A stretch of 64,000 nt of DNA from Oligoflexus sp. (GTDB taxonomy: Bacteria > Bdellovibrionota_B > Oligoflexia > Oligoflexales > Oligoflexaceae), in assembly GCF_035712445.1 (NCBI RefSeq), contig NZ_DASTAT010000026.1:107386-171385 (forward strand). Direction: 5' to 3'. Shown here one piece after another: positions 35,636 to 45,900 of the stretch; positions within the stretch are counted from its first letter, which is position 1; each line of letters opens with the position of its first letter. A program made the translations under genes and the position numbers. The notes under the pieces were generated by a model, which worked only from the letters and a program-made list of their open reading frames with translations, ran no database searches and was not told the DNA's origin.

Positions 35636-36826
35636 ATGAAACACGCCTTATCACGCCTGATCCTGAGTGGTTTGTTCCTGTTTCCTCTCACAGCCTCTGC
35701 GGCCACCTTGAATATCAAGGGCAAAACGTTTGCAGTGAATATTCCTGACGGTACCAGCATAGAATCTTTGAACACCGAGATGCAAGGGCCACGTTTCATG
35801 GCCTTTGCTCAGAATGGTGATCTCCTGGTCGGATCCAAGTCCGGCATCGTCTATCGCCTGAAAGCACCCTATCAAAAAGCGGAAGAGGCGATCCGTTTCG
35901 GAGGCTATCCGCACAGCGTGGCTTTTAGGCAGACTGAGGCTGGCGAAGAAATATGGCTCGCAGAAACCAATGGACTTTATCGCGCGCTCTATCAAGCCGG
36001 CCGCTTCTATACCAAAAATGATTTCACTCTGGTCGAGGCCTTGCCGGGAGGTGGCGGGCATAACAGTCGCACTGTAGCGGTCGGTCCCGATAATCGCGTG
36101 TATGTAGCCTACGGCATCACCGGCAACTGCTCGGATGAATATCTCAGCCCCGACTATCCATTCAATCGCCGCCGCGGTGGAATCATGGTCCTTGATGAAA
36201 GCGGAGCCAAGCCCGTCCTCAAACCATTCGCAAGCGGTCTGCGCAATCCCATCGGCCTGGATTGGGATCCCGCTTCCGGGATCCTTTATGCCAGCAACAA
36301 CGGGCCGGATCACCAGGGCTTTGATGAACCCAAGGAAGTTTTTGTGGCCGTGGAAGACGGTGATTTCTTCGGAATGCCCTGGTTTCAAACTGTTCGCGGC
36401 AAAATCACCCGTGACAGTTGTATCAGCAGCAATCCACCGCGTCCCATCAGTGAGGTGAAGAGTCCGGCCGCGTTTCTGCCCGCGCGCAGTGCGCCGATGG
36501 CTGTGGCCTTTCCCAAAGCAAAGGATTTCAATGGACGCTTCGCGGGTCAGGCCTTTGTTGCCGTGCATGGATCCTGGGGGACGCCGCCCAGTGGATCCGC
36601 CATCGGTGATGCGGCCGGACGTCGTGAACCTCGCATCGTTTCCATTCGACTGGGAGCCAATGCCGCAGCCTCGGCCACGGAAAACCTCATCCATGGTTTT
36701 CAGGATGAAAGGACCGGAAATCGCTGGGCGCGGCCTGTGGGGCTCGCCTTTGGACCTGACGGAGCGCTTTATTTTACGAGTGATGCCGGCAATCAGGGAC
36801 TTTTCCGCCTGAAAGCCGCGCGCTAG
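35636..36826 (+). CDS. exported PQQ-dependent sugar dehydrogenase-like beta-propeller
   Basis: 396 residues. The signal peptide ends at LTASA. Six-bladed propeller motifs typical of soluble aldose sugar or sorbosone dehydrogenase follow: GPRFMAFAQNGDLLVGSKSG, GGHNSRTVAVGPDNRVYVAYG, GLRNPIGLDWDPASG, FVAVHGSWG and WARPVGLAFGPDGALYFTSD. Such enzymes oxidise sugars in the periplasm using PQQ; no PQQ synthesis gene is in the window. The ATG at 35636 has GAGGAG seven bases upstream. Its stop overlaps that of the 7TMR-DISM phosphatase gene. Confidence 0.82.
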   Translation: MKHALSRLILSGLFLFPLTASAATLNIKGKTFAVNIPDGTSIESLNTEMQGPRFMAFAQNGDLLVGSKSGIVYRLKAPYQKAEEAIRFGGYPHSVAFRQTEAGEEIWLAETNGLYRALYQAGRFYTKNDFTLVEALPGGGGHNSRTVAVGPDNRVYVAYGITGNCSDEYLSPDYPFNRRRGGIMVLDESGAKPVLKPFASGLRNPIGLDWDPASGILYASNNGPDHQGFDEPKEVFVAVEDGDFFGMPWFQTVRGKITRDSCISSNPPRPISEVKSPAAFLPARSAPMAVAFPKAKDFNGRFAGQAFVAVHGSWGTPPSGSAIGDAAGRREPRIVSIRLGANAAASATENLIHGFQDERTGNRWARPVGLAFGPDGALYFTSDAGNQGLFRLKAAR

Positions 36827-38724
36827 GATGCGCGATTTTTCCGAGCGTCCTGAATCCGAATCGCCAGGAAGGTACAGTCATCCTGAAGGCTCTCGCCTGC
36901 TGTGGTTTTTTGAACGAGCTCGCTGATGTTCTGCGTGATCACCTGCGGTTCGGACTGCTGAGCCAGGATTTGGGCAATGCTTTTCCAGCGGATGGGCTTT
37001 TTGCGGAACGCGTGATTCTCCAAAAGGCCATCGGTAAAGATGAAAAGGACATCGCCCTCTTCCATCCTGAATTCCTTGCCCAAGGTGATCAAGTCTTTGG
37101 ATCCAAGGAGCGAGCCCGGTTCCAGCCGGGCCTTCACCTTGCCTTTCGACGCGACACAGATATGCGTGTGACCACAGTTCACGTAGGCTGCCTGCAGGCT
37201 TTCGCGATCGATGACGATCAAGGCCATGGTCATCATCTCACCCGCCGCCTGGCCGGTTTTCAAAACAACACGATTCAATTCCTCGGCAATGGCATGCAGG
37301 GAATCCAGGAGAGGTCGCGACTGATCCGCGATCATATGCACGGCAACTTCAGCTGCACCGGCGACCGCCCCGGTGACAAGGGCCGAGGGAATGCCATGAC
37401 CCGTGACATCGCCGATCAGGATATAGGAACGCTTGTTTTTTGGATCATCGAAGAGGCCATACCAGTCGCCGCCGGTGATATCCGCGGACCTGTAGTAGCT
37501 TGAGTAGGTGAGGCCCGGAATATCCGCCTTGTCAAAGATCAGGGACTTTTGCACGCATTCCGCGGCATCCAGTTGAGCGGTCAGCTGCGATTGCTTCCGA
37601 ATCAAAGTCTTCATGCGGTCCGCCAGGGCCAGGGAAAGAAGGATGGATTCCAAGGCCGATCCATAATAGATGGCGTTCGTGGTCAGGGCATTCGCGGGCA
37701 AAACACCCCTGAGGGCCAGGACATAGACCAGCACCGATCCCAAAAGGGGAATCCAGGCCAATAGATAAAAGCGCGCGGCTCGCGAGGATTTACGCAGCAT
37801 CATCACGCCGATCGCGATCAGAAGGATCGGGAACAGAAATGAGGTCAGCGACGCCATCTGGATAGCGCTGCTGTAATCATGGCTTAAAAAAGCTGTCATG
37901 CTCAGCATCAAAAGGACGACGAAGACCGTCTGAAGAAGACGCGTCATGCGTCGGCTGCGCTGCTTCACTTCCAAGAAACCCAGCGTGAAAAGCAGCGCGA
38001 AAAACATAGGCAGATAGGTTCCGAAGGCCAGCATACGGTTGGCGAGCCAGGTGTTCTGATGCCAGAGATACTGCGTTCCAAACCCTTCATAAAGGGCCTG
38101 CATCACGCCCATGGCCAGGATATAGAGGACATAGAATAGATAGTTGCGATCGCGCAGGGACACATAGACGATAAAATTATAGAGCGTCAGAACCAGAATC
38201 AGACCCGCATAGGCCCCCAAACCATAAGCGCGGGCAAGAGCGTTTTCATAGAACGCAGGCACGGTCGTCAGGTTCAGCGGCAGCACCAGAGCGTCTTCAC
38301 CCTTTACGCGCAGATAATAGGGAATGGTCTGACCTGGCGGGACCTTCAGAAAAAAAGTGGGATAACGAAAGGCCTTGGGCTGCGGGCTCGGCAGGGTATC
38401 TCCCAAAGTTTCTTCTGTTCCTGGACCATAGAGAGTCACCCGATCAAGCCAGGAGGTGGGAATCTCAAGGACCAGCGTCTCTGAATTTCCTGAGCCCTGC
38501 GACACGTTGAAACGGAGCCAATAGATGGAGCTGGTGTAATCAAAGTTCAAAAGATCCTTGGCTTTGGGTTCAAACCTTTGACTCCGAACCTGATCCAGAG
38601 TCATCCCCTGCTCCGTGGCTGCGGGATGTTCGGCAAAAATCTCCACTTCACTCAGGGACTGGCCCGGGCTGGCGGCCGAAAGAAGCCAAAGAAATGCCAA
38701 AAATAGGAGCGAGAGAATATGCAT
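36823..38724 (-). CDS. 7TMR-DISM receptor with SpoIIE-type PP2C phosphatase
   Basis: About 633 residues. The order is: signal peptide (LSLLFLAFLWLLSAAS), an extracytoplasmic 7TMR-DISMED2-type sandwich (~30-170), seven membrane helices (~190-390), then a SpoIIE/RsbU phosphatase (~425-630). The phosphatase metal-binding motifs are intact: GGDWYGLF, IGDVTGHGIPSAL, FTDGLLEN and QDDCTFLAI. It should dephosphorylate a serine-phosphorylated anti-anti-sigma-like partner after sensing an outside ligand, but no STAS or anti-sigma gene is adjacent. The ATG at 38724 gives the signal peptide but has a poor ribosome-binding site; the frame is open to 38904. Confidence 0.85.
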   Translation of the reverse strand: MHILSLLFLAFLWLLSAASPGQSLSEVEIFAEHPAATEQGMTLDQVRSQRFEPKAKDLLNFDYTSSIYWLRFNVSQGSGNSETLVLEIPTSWLDRVTLYGPGTEETLGDTLPSPQPKAFRYPTFFLKVPPGQTIPYYLRVKGEDALVLPLNLTTVPAFYENALARAYGLGAYAGLILVLTLYNFIVYVSLRDRNYLFYVLYILAMGVMQALYEGFGTQYLWHQNTWLANRMLAFGTYLPMFFALLFTLGFLEVKQRSRRMTRLLQTVFVVLLMLSMTAFLSHDYSSAIQMASLTSFLFPILLIAIGVMMLRKSSRAARFYLLAWIPLLGSVLVYVLALRGVLPANALTTNAIYYGSALESILLSLALADRMKTLIRKQSQLTAQLDAAECVQKSLIFDKADIPGLTYSSYYRSADITGGDWYGLFDDPKNKRSYILIGDVTGHGIPSALVTGAVAGAAEVAVHMIADQSRPLLDSLHAIAEELNRVVLKTGQAAGEMMTMALIVIDRESLQAAYVNCGHTHICVASKGKVKARLEPGSLLGSKDLITLGKEFRMEEGDVLFIFTDGLLENHAFRKKPIRWKSIAQILAQQSEPQVITQNISELVQKTTAGESLQDDCTFLAIRIQDARKNRAS

Positions 38725-38785
38725 GGTTTTGCCCAGAAGTTTCCATAATTGCCCCTTCAGGAATCGGCATAATGACGATATTTTT

Positions 38786-38803
38786 TCAGGAATATTTTCC
38801 TGA
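38786..38803. promoter_or_regulatory. 7-bp palindrome upstream of the 7TMR-DISM phosphatase gene
   Basis: TCAGGAA (38786-38792) / TTCCTGA (38797-38803) with spacer TATT lies about 60 bases before the chosen start. This A+T-rich stretch is a plausible promoter or operator. The rest of the 38725-38957 gap also holds a TGGGCCC/GGGCCCA stem without a T run, which may end the DUF2167 gene. Confidence 0.4.
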
Positions 38804-38957
38804 GGCCTTGGTGCTTCCCTGATTCGTGAGCAGCAGATCATGAAAATTAGTGGGTTCTGCCCGTGTTCAGGCAGCTTTCCCTGTCCTGGGCCCAGCGGGC
38901 CCATCGCATTCAGCGCGCCGAGGGAAGATCCAGCCGCATGGGCGCAAGGGGAGAATC

Positions 38958-39806
38958 TCAGAATTCAGGCAGGCGGCGACGGGTGAGCCAACGGCCCAGC
39001 ATAATCGCAAATCCAAAGAGGCCCGCGATCATAAGATTGGATGAACCGACAAGGTTCTGCCAAAGATTTTGAATACGTGTGACGCGCATCTGCGGTTGAC
39101 CGGCCACCAGGCCCTGGATCCCGTAATTCGCTGTCCGATGATAGAGAGGATTGAAATCCTCGTAGCGATAGCCATCATCGAAGGCAGCACCCGCTATGAC
39201 GGACTGCATGGACCGCGTGATGCTGTCCAGCTGATCCATGGGGCCAACAGCATTCAGATGAATCGCGTTTTCGCGACCGAGTATGCGCACGGCATAATTC
39301 AGAGTGCGGGAACCGCCTTTGCCGAAGCCAAGTTCTTTGGCCCAGGTGATATGATGATCCGCGGCGTTATACTGGGGCTCCAGAGCCCAATCGAGGCTCG
39401 TGACCGGCGCAGCGCCCGCGGCTTTTCTCTGCTTATTCATGCGCAGATATTCCTTCCGCAGAATCTGCAGAAGATTATCCTCGTCCATCCGCGGCGCGTC
39501 CTTGTCGGGCACATGTCCATCATGCGACGCCGTGATCACGATGCCCCAGCGTGAATCCTGAGGAAAGTTCTGCGCGACGATCATACCGAGGGGATTTTGT
39601 TCCATGACATGCGCCGCGGGATTGCCCCAGTCCTTGATCATGATACGGACTGTTTCTTCCGCATCTATGAATCGAAGATTGGGATCAAGACGCATGGAGA
39701 AGTATTCATCGTCAAGGCGATAGAGCGAGGCGCCCAAAGCCACATGCGATGGAAACTGACAGCAAAGAGCCACCCAGACCAAAAAGAGCCGACGCAAAAT
39801 CATCAT
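38958..39806 (-). CDS. DUF2167-family membrane protein
   Basis: About 282 residues. A signal peptide (FLVWVALCCQFPSHVALG) is followed by a DUF2167 domain: SLDWALEPQYNAADHHITWA, KELGFGKGGSRTLNYAVRIL, then a C-terminal membrane helix (IAGLFGFAIMLGRWL). The family occurs widely in proteobacteria with no known function. ATG codons at 39806 and 39803 follow GAGGGA by seven bases. Its leader, back to the greA terminator, contains two overlapping hairpins that could not form together. Confidence 0.8.
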   Translation of the reverse strand: MMILRRLFLVWVALCCQFPSHVALGASLYRLDDEYFSMRLDPNLRFIDAEETVRIMIKDWGNPAAHVMEQNPLGMIVAQNFPQDSRWGIVITASHDGHVPDKDAPRMDEDNLLQILRKEYLRMNKQRKAAGAAPVTSLDWALEPQYNAADHHITWAKELGFGKGGSRTLNYAVRILGRENAIHLNAVGPMDQLDSITRSMQSVIAGAAFDDGYRYEDFNPLYHRTANYGIQGLVAGQPQMRVTRIQNLWQNLVGSSNLMIAGLFGFAIMLGRWLTRRRLPEF

Positions 39807-39887
39807 GAGAGCATCCCTCAACAGCTACAGGTAAGAACTCTTATACAGAAGCTGTGCCAGGGCCCAAGACCTTGAAATGACTTGCGC

Positions 39888-39935
39888 GAGGCTGTCAAGA
39901 ACCTGGACAGCCTCAGGGTGATGGGCACCCTGAGG
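39888..39935 (-). promoter_or_regulatory. two mutually exclusive hairpins in the DUF2167 gene leader
   Basis: CCTCAGGGTG (39911-39920) / CACCCTGAGG (39926-39935) is a perfect ten-base stem with a five-base loop. GAGGCTGTC (39888-39896) / GACAGCCTC (39906-39914) is a perfect nine-base stem. They share bases 39911-39914, so only one can form fully at a time. They lie 82-130 bases before the DUF2167 start on the minus strand. No T run follows either stem. Confidence 0.5.
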
Positions 39936-39977
39936 CGAAAAACGCCGGCTCTTCAAACAGCCGCGTGAGTTTTCGTA

Positions 39978-40016
39978 AAAGCCATCGAGGACACATGCCA
40001 TGCACGTGTCCTCGAT
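39978..40016 (-). terminator. terminator after greA
   Basis: ATCGAGGACAC / GTGTCCTCGAT, an eleven-base stem at 39984-40016 extended by a G.T-type pair, lies 28 bases past the greA stop. It is followed on the minus strand by GGCTTTTAC. The T run is short, so termination may be partial and allow read-through to the DUF2167 gene. Confidence 0.75.
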
Positions 40017-40043
40017 AGAAGCCTTCATCAAGCCGATCAGGAA

Positions 40044-40520
40044 TTAGTAGGAGATGCGAACGATGGAGTACTCTTTGGTGCCTTTTGGGACAGTGACTTC
40101 AACGGTATCACCAGGGCGGCGACCCATCAGAGCCTTGGAGAGAGGCGAACCAATCGACAGTTTATTGCGGGTAATGTCCGCTTCCAGATCGCCAACGATG
40201 CGGAAGGTTTTCTCTTCACCGCTGTCTTCATCCGTGATCGTCACATACGCACCAAACTTCACCTGATCAGGCTGATCGCCACTGAAGTCGATAATATTCG
40301 CGCGTGCAATCTGATCGTCCAGCATGGTGATGCGACCTTCGATGAAGCTCTGCTTCTCACGTGCTGCGTGATATTCAGCATTTTCTTTCAAATCACCATG
40401 CGCCCGCGCATCAGCAATCTCTTGAATCACCTTGGGTCTCTCGACGGACTTCAAGGTGTCCAACTCCGCCTTCAGCTCCTTGTAACCTTGGGGCGTGAAG
40501 GGGACGGTTTCTGTAGCCAT
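40044..40520 (-). CDS. greA: transcription elongation factor GreA
   Basis: 158 residues, standard size. The N-terminal coiled coil contains the acidic tip that enters the RNA polymerase secondary channel (DARAHGDLKENAEYHAAREK). The C-terminal FKBP-like domain ends in SIGSPLSKALMGRRPGDTVEV. It rescues backtracked polymerase by stimulating RNA cleavage. The ATG at 40520 has GAGGTGG upstream. The FadL-like gene ends ten bases before it, so it is the last gene of a three-gene operon. Confidence 0.97.
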   Translation of the reverse strand: MATETVPFTPQGYKELKAELDTLKSVERPKVIQEIADARAHGDLKENAEYHAAREKQSFIEGRITMLDDQIARANIIDFSGDQPDQVKFGAYVTITDEDSGEEKTFRIVGDLEADITRNKLSIGSPLSKALMGRRPGDTVEVTVPKGTKEYSIVRISY

Positions 40521-40530
40521 TTTGCCACCT

Positions 40531-41772
40531 CTAAAAACTGTGAGTTGCCGATAAGGCAAACGTATACGACCGGGACTCCACAGTCTGGATGTTGGTGGAC
40601 CTGCCAATCTTCTGGGCTTTGCCCTCGCCGTCCTGGACAACCAAGCCACCTGCCACCTGACTGTTTGGCTGTACCCAGCCGAAGAACAAAGAATAGCCCA
40701 TGTAGTCGATGTGATCCGGTTGATTCACTTTCTCACTTTCGACTTCAGGCCTGGTATCATAGTTGGTAAAGATGCCGGCCCTCACGGGTATTGAGGGAGT
40801 TATATAATATTCAGTCCCTGTTGCAAAGTTGGTAACCGCCTCCCGTTTGAAATTGTCACCCTCGGCGGCCGTATTATGGATTACGTCAAAGGACCATAGA
40901 AAGACAGCTGAGGGAAACCACGCAACGCCTGCCCGAACTTCTGTCGGCAATTCCTGGAGCGGTTCTTTGCTTTTATCGTTGGTATTGGCGCGGACCGTAT
41001 CACCGGGCGTGTTACCGCTTGCGATGTTGGTGCTGACGTCCCCCCCGACCTCATAATTTTCCGTGATAAGGTTACGCAGACGCATCGTCAGACCGAAGGA
41101 CAGGGTCCCAACAGCATACTGGGCCCCGATTGCAGAGTCCAATCCGGAGGCTTTCAGATGGGTGCGAATATTTTGCGCCAGAAATCCTCCGGTCGTGTAC
41201 TGCACGTCCTGATATTCCTGCACGAGTTCATCGATCACGATCCAGCTGAGCGCGACACCCAGGGAAAAGTTTCCGCTCATGCGTTTGGCTGCGGCCACGC
41301 CATAGCCCGTAGAGTTCGAACGGATGTTCGAGGTCCGGTGAAAGCGCTGCAGCGTGCCGATGTTTTCGATGATGTCGTCCTGATCCTTCAGCTCGGAATC
41401 CAAAGAATACATGGCAAAGGCCACAGCAAGCCCCTGCATCGTGCTATCGAGTTTCTGTAGGCCGCCGAAGAAGGGCGAGAGCGTACCGCTGCTCTCTTCG
41501 GTGAAGTCATCATTGGCTATGGTCTTTTTATAGACGGTTTTCTTCGAATAGATGGCGTTGGCTGAACCCGAGATATCGCTGCTCAGGGCAAAGCCGAGTC
41601 CGGCCGGATTATAGATCACGCCCGAGGCATCGTCGGAGATGGCGGAAAACGCGCCGCCGAGACCCATGGCCCGCTCACCCACCACAAGGTTATGGTAGTG
41701 AAACTGATCCGCCTTCGCCTGAGTTCCTAAAAAGCCGCAGCCGATGACAATCAAACTCCAGGACTTACGCAT
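40531..41772 (-). CDS. FadL/OmpP1/TodX-type outer-membrane protein
   Basis: 413 residues. The signal peptide ends at LGTQAKA. The mature start has the FadL-family signature RAMGLGGAFSAISDDASGVIYNPAGLGF, split here as RAMGLGGAFSAISDDAS and then VIYNPAGLGF. Numerous strands follow, with C-terminal FALSATHSF. FadL-type barrels take up long-chain fatty acids or other hydrophobic compounds. It follows the M48 gene by three bases and precedes greA by ten, an unusual operon mixing envelope and transcription functions. Confidence 0.85.
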   Translation of the reverse strand: MRKSWSLIVIGCGFLGTQAKADQFHYHNLVVGERAMGLGGAFSAISDDASGVIYNPAGLGFALSSDISGSANAIYSKKTVYKKTIANDDFTEESSGTLSPFFGGLQKLDSTMQGLAVAFAMYSLDSELKDQDDIIENIGTLQRFHRTSNIRSNSTGYGVAAAKRMSGNFSLGVALSWIVIDELVQEYQDVQYTTGGFLAQNIRTHLKASGLDSAIGAQYAVGTLSFGLTMRLRNLITENYEVGGDVSTNIASGNTPGDTVRANTNDKSKEPLQELPTEVRAGVAWFPSAVFLWSFDVIHNTAAEGDNFKREAVTNFATGTEYYITPSIPVRAGIFTNYDTRPEVESEKVNQPDHIDYMGYSLFFGWVQPNSQVAGGLVVQDGEGKAQKIGRSTNIQTVESRSYTFALSATHSF

Positions 41773-41775
41773 GGC

Positions 41776-42810
41776 TTATTCCTTTCCATCTGTTTCGTTA
41801 TCGACTTGAGCTTTTTTCGCCGCCCCTTTCAGGGTTCTTTCCTTCATCACCATAAAGCGCTTTTTGCCTTTGGCTCCGATGATTTCATCCGCCTTCATCG
41901 ACACCAGCACGCTTTTGATGTTGCTCACGCGCAAAGGAACAGCCGGATGCGTCTTATCCAAAACCGTCGTGGGTTCGGTCTTGGCCACGGTTTCCTTCAG
42001 GCAGTAATCCTTGGGCTTGCCGCGGCTGACTTCCATGCGGCAAAGGAAGTTGATGAGAGCCTTCGGATAATAGCCGGCACCGACCGCATAGCGCGTGCCT
42101 TCCTGATCCGCGGCAAATTCCAGTTCAGCGCCCAGGCCTTTTTCCATGATCACCGACATACCGGCCTTGGCCGCCTGCAGAATATTCAAACCCGCAGCGC
42201 TGCCCGAAAGATATTTGGCCAGGGTGGACCCCAGCTCGGATTGCTCGGGTTCGGGGCGCATGCGCGCCTTGGTTTCCTCGGGCACTTCGGTGGCCTGGGA
42301 TCCGGCGGCAGCGTTCTTATCCAACTCTTCCTTGGTCATCTTATTCAGGGCATTATACATGTGCTTATGCCCGACATGAGCCACCTCATGACCCAGCACA
42401 TGGGCGAGTTCCGCTTCATTCGAGGCGTTTTTTATGGCCCCGAGCGAAACGAGGATATAGCCGCCGGGACAGGCGAAGGCATTCACCGTTTCACTGTTAT
42501 AGACTTCGAACATGTAACGGCGATCAGGGAAATCGCTGTATTTGGCCACGAAGTTCCCTACCTCGTTCACATAGCGCACGAGCTTTTCGTCAGGATAGGC
42601 GCCATAGAACTTCAAAAGGCGGCCCGCCATGTTTCGACCGATTTCCAGCTCGGCTCGCGCTTCATCCAATTTCTTCTGCTGCTCGGCATCCGGCTGCGTT
42701 TCCGCCTGCTCAGCTTTAGGTTGACTGCCCCACGAGCAGGAACCCAACGTGGTCAGGAAGAGTCCGAAAGCCAGGACATCGCGCGCCAATCGCCGCTTTG
42801 AACTGTTCAT
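41776..42810 (-). CDS. M48-family metalloprotease lipoprotein
   Basis: About 344 residues. A lipobox (LTTLGSC, C25) makes it a lipoprotein. The peptidase M48 zinc motif HEVAH (141-145) and the third-ligand region LEFAADQEG (E231, with D235) are intact, so it should be active in the periplasm, like BepA/LoiP-type quality-control proteases. Its operon partner is an outer-membrane barrel, which suggests a role in barrel assembly or turnover. The ATG at 42810 has AGGAG eight bases upstream; the ATG at 42816 would be too close to it. Confidence 0.88.
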   Translation of the reverse strand: MNSSKRRLARDVLAFGLFLTTLGSCSWGSQPKAEQAETQPDAEQQKKLDEARAELEIGRNMAGRLLKFYGAYPDEKLVRYVNEVGNFVAKYSDFPDRRYMFEVYNSETVNAFACPGGYILVSLGAIKNASNEAELAHVLGHEVAHVGHKHMYNALNKMTKEELDKNAAAGSQATEVPEETKARMRPEPEQSELGSTLAKYLSGSAAGLNILQAAKAGMSVIMEKGLGAELEFAADQEGTRYAVGAGYYPKALINFLCRMEVSRGKPKDYCLKETVAKTEPTTVLDKTHPAVPLRVSNIKSVLVSMKADEIIGAKGKKRFMVMKERTLKGAAKKAQVDNETDGKE

Positions 42811-42956
42811 CGCCATTCTCCTGGGAATAGAGGACAAGCCCGCCCGCTTGATCGAAGCAAGGTTGTTCAGTCTATATTGTACCTGAGGGAAGACGTGAAA
42901 GGCAGTGGGGGAAGGGAAGAGCGGGCATGCCGCTGATCCCTTGGAAGAAATGGTAT

Positions 42957-45900
42957 TTAGAAGTCAAGATACCAAAGGTCGTTGAAATACCCGTAATTAC
43001 TCACTCCGCCGAAGATATAGACATTGCCGCTGCTATCCGGCCAGGACATGGCGTTGGACCTGGAGCCGGGAGTGAGGCTGCTGAACGTGCCCTGTGGAAC
43101 ATAGCCGCCGGGCAGGGATGCCCATGGGCTTTCCACACCATTGGAATTCTGTGTTAAACCCGCGAGCCAGGTCCACTGTCCGGTGAGCGGATCAAAGTTC
43201 CAGATGTCACTCAGATAGCCGGAGTTCCCCCAGTTCGTCGTGCGTCCATCACCGCCGAACATATAGAGCTTGCCGTCAGAGCTGGTCCACGTCGTGGCTG
43301 CAAAGCGCGAGGCGGGCCAGATTATGTTGGAGCTGACCGAACGCATCCCACTGACCATGGTTCCGTTGATAAAATCCGGACCGCCAAAGCGAGTCCAGGT
43401 ATTGGTGGCTGAATTATAGGACCACATGTCATTCAGATAGCCAACGCCATTGCTTGCTGCCCCATGACCACCGAAGAGCCAGACTAGGCCATTGGGTGCT
43501 TTCCACTGCATCGTCCAGCGGCGAGCGGAAGGCATGGTCGCGTCACCGGGATTGTCATGCAAATTGCTGCCGTTGATCATGGCCCAGGTTTTGGCGGCTG
43601 TATCAAAGACCCAAAGATCATTCAGATGACCCCGGGCACCGGCAAAGGGCGAGCTGCTATCGGGATAACCATAGCCGCCGAAGACATAAAGTTTTCCGGC
43701 GTGAAACCAGCCGCTCGAAGCCACACGGGCACCGGGTCGGTTGGTGGTCGCGGGCACGTTGAAGGCATTCATCACACCGTTCTGGTCAATGATCGTAGGG
43801 TCACCGCTCACAAGCGTCCATTCGTTGGTGCCCAGGTCATAGGTCCAAAGATCATTCATATAGCCAGGACCGCCTGAGGTCGAGACGCCCGATCCACCGA
43901 AAAGCCAGAGTTTTCCCGCCCCCGTGGGGTCAAAGATCGCGAGAGCGGAGTCGCGACCGCCGGGCCTGTTGAGAGGATGAGGTGTTCCCCACGTGGACAC
44001 GAAGCCTAAAGGGTTTCCATAGGTGCCATCGGGCTCAAGAGTCCATGTTTGGTTTGCGGTATCGAAGCGCCAAAGATCCGCGAGGTTGCTCTGGGCGGCG
44101 TTATCAGCGTAGCCAAGGCCACCGAACATATAGCGAAAGGAGGATGCTTCAGGCACCCAAACCGCTGCCCCGCGACGGGCGCCCGGATAGGCCGGCGTAT
44201 TGTTACTATTGTATGCGGAAGAACCTTGGATCCAGGCCGCCTGGGTCGGGGCATACACATTGCCCACAGGACTTATGGAAATTTTCGCAGGATCATAGGG
44301 CGTCTCACCCCGATCGAGTCGGACCAGATACTTCGATCCGGGTGTGATGCCATTGGCCAGTGAAACATTATGCGAACTCGTGACGTTGAATATCGAGCAC
44401 AGGGCATTGGCTTCACCTCCGGCGAGGTTCGGCTGCGGGCTGCCCGCCTGAAGACCACAGTAGTGCGCGTTTCCATAATAATCGGAGCGCAGGACGAAGG
44501 CATTGGTTGTGCTGGTCGGCACCCAAAGCATTTCTTCCACACACTGTCCGACTGTGGTCGTATTGCGAGTATAGCCTGCATTCTGCTCAACACCCGATGG
44601 GCCATCGAGCATCGAATAGCAGGGTCGCCACATGTTGACTATGGAAAGGTTGGATTCACCGCCGCTTTCGTAATGAACATTCACCTGATAGTGCGCGTCC
44701 GTGCCCAGGCCTATAGAGAAATCGGTAGCAGGCGACACGCCGCAGGACATCGACACGGTCTGCGTGGAACCTGATGTGCTGGGATTATAATTCATACGAC
44801 CGCACTGCAGGTTGCCCGAGGCATCCGTCACACGGAAGTTATAAGCGGGTGTGGTCGGGGGCGTTTTGAAATGGAAGCTGTAATTGCAATCGCCCGTTTG
44901 CGTCATCTTATTCGAGCTATGAGGATAGTTCGGAAGCCCACCGAAGCCCGTGACGTAAAGCTCCGGACAGGCGGCCATCGTATGACTGGCGATATTGATC
45001 CTGGGTCGGTCCATTCCCAGGCGGAAATCGAGGTTGATCTTATAACGCTGACCATCCACGACGCCGATCGGCGTGAAAGGATAATCCACGGCCAGATCAT
45101 AATTGTTGTAGCAGGACCCATCCACTGCGGGTCCATTCACCACGGGATCCATGCGCCCAGGGAATTTTCCGCAGCGGTAGCCGGGGTTGTTCCCGTTGAC
45201 AAAGCTCAACGAACGGCTGGCGGCCGTCGGTGTCCATTCATACTGATAGATGCACTCACTGATTTCCGTCAGGGATTCCTGAAGACTCGGGCGGAAGCCT
45301 GTGGTGGCATTCTTCACGGCGTAAAGTGGATCCATACACACATTCGCGATCGGGTTGATGTTCACGTAATTGGGCCGACCCGTATAGATATCCGACTGAA
45401 TGGTGATGCGGTAGGCATTGTTCGCGCTGACGGAGGACTGGAAGTCGATGCCCACGGCGCTGGTCGAACAATCGAGATAAACGGAACTCGATGCGCCTGT
45501 CGCTGGGGCAACACCGCATTTGTCGGCACCCTCGCCTATCCCGATAAAGAACGGCGAGAAACTGGCGCCGCTTTGTATGAATGAATATTCAAACATGCAG
45601 CTACCGTTTTTCATGAAGCTATTCACGCCGGGCTGGCGGTTGTTGCCTGCACTGGTGGGTCCAAGGATATAACGGTTTTCCTGGCACTTATCCACTTCCT
45701 GAGCCCAAAGGTAGGGGGTGGCGGTCGGCTGTCCATTCATATCGAGATTGTTGCCGAGGTTCAGAAGATACTTATGCCCCACGACAAAGGATCCATAAGC
45801 GGACAGGGTGTAATAGCCCGGCGTCGAACCGCAGCTTATGGTCTTTTGATTGTGCGGATCCAAGGTCGAGCCATCACCGCAGCTGTAGCTGCCATTAAGA

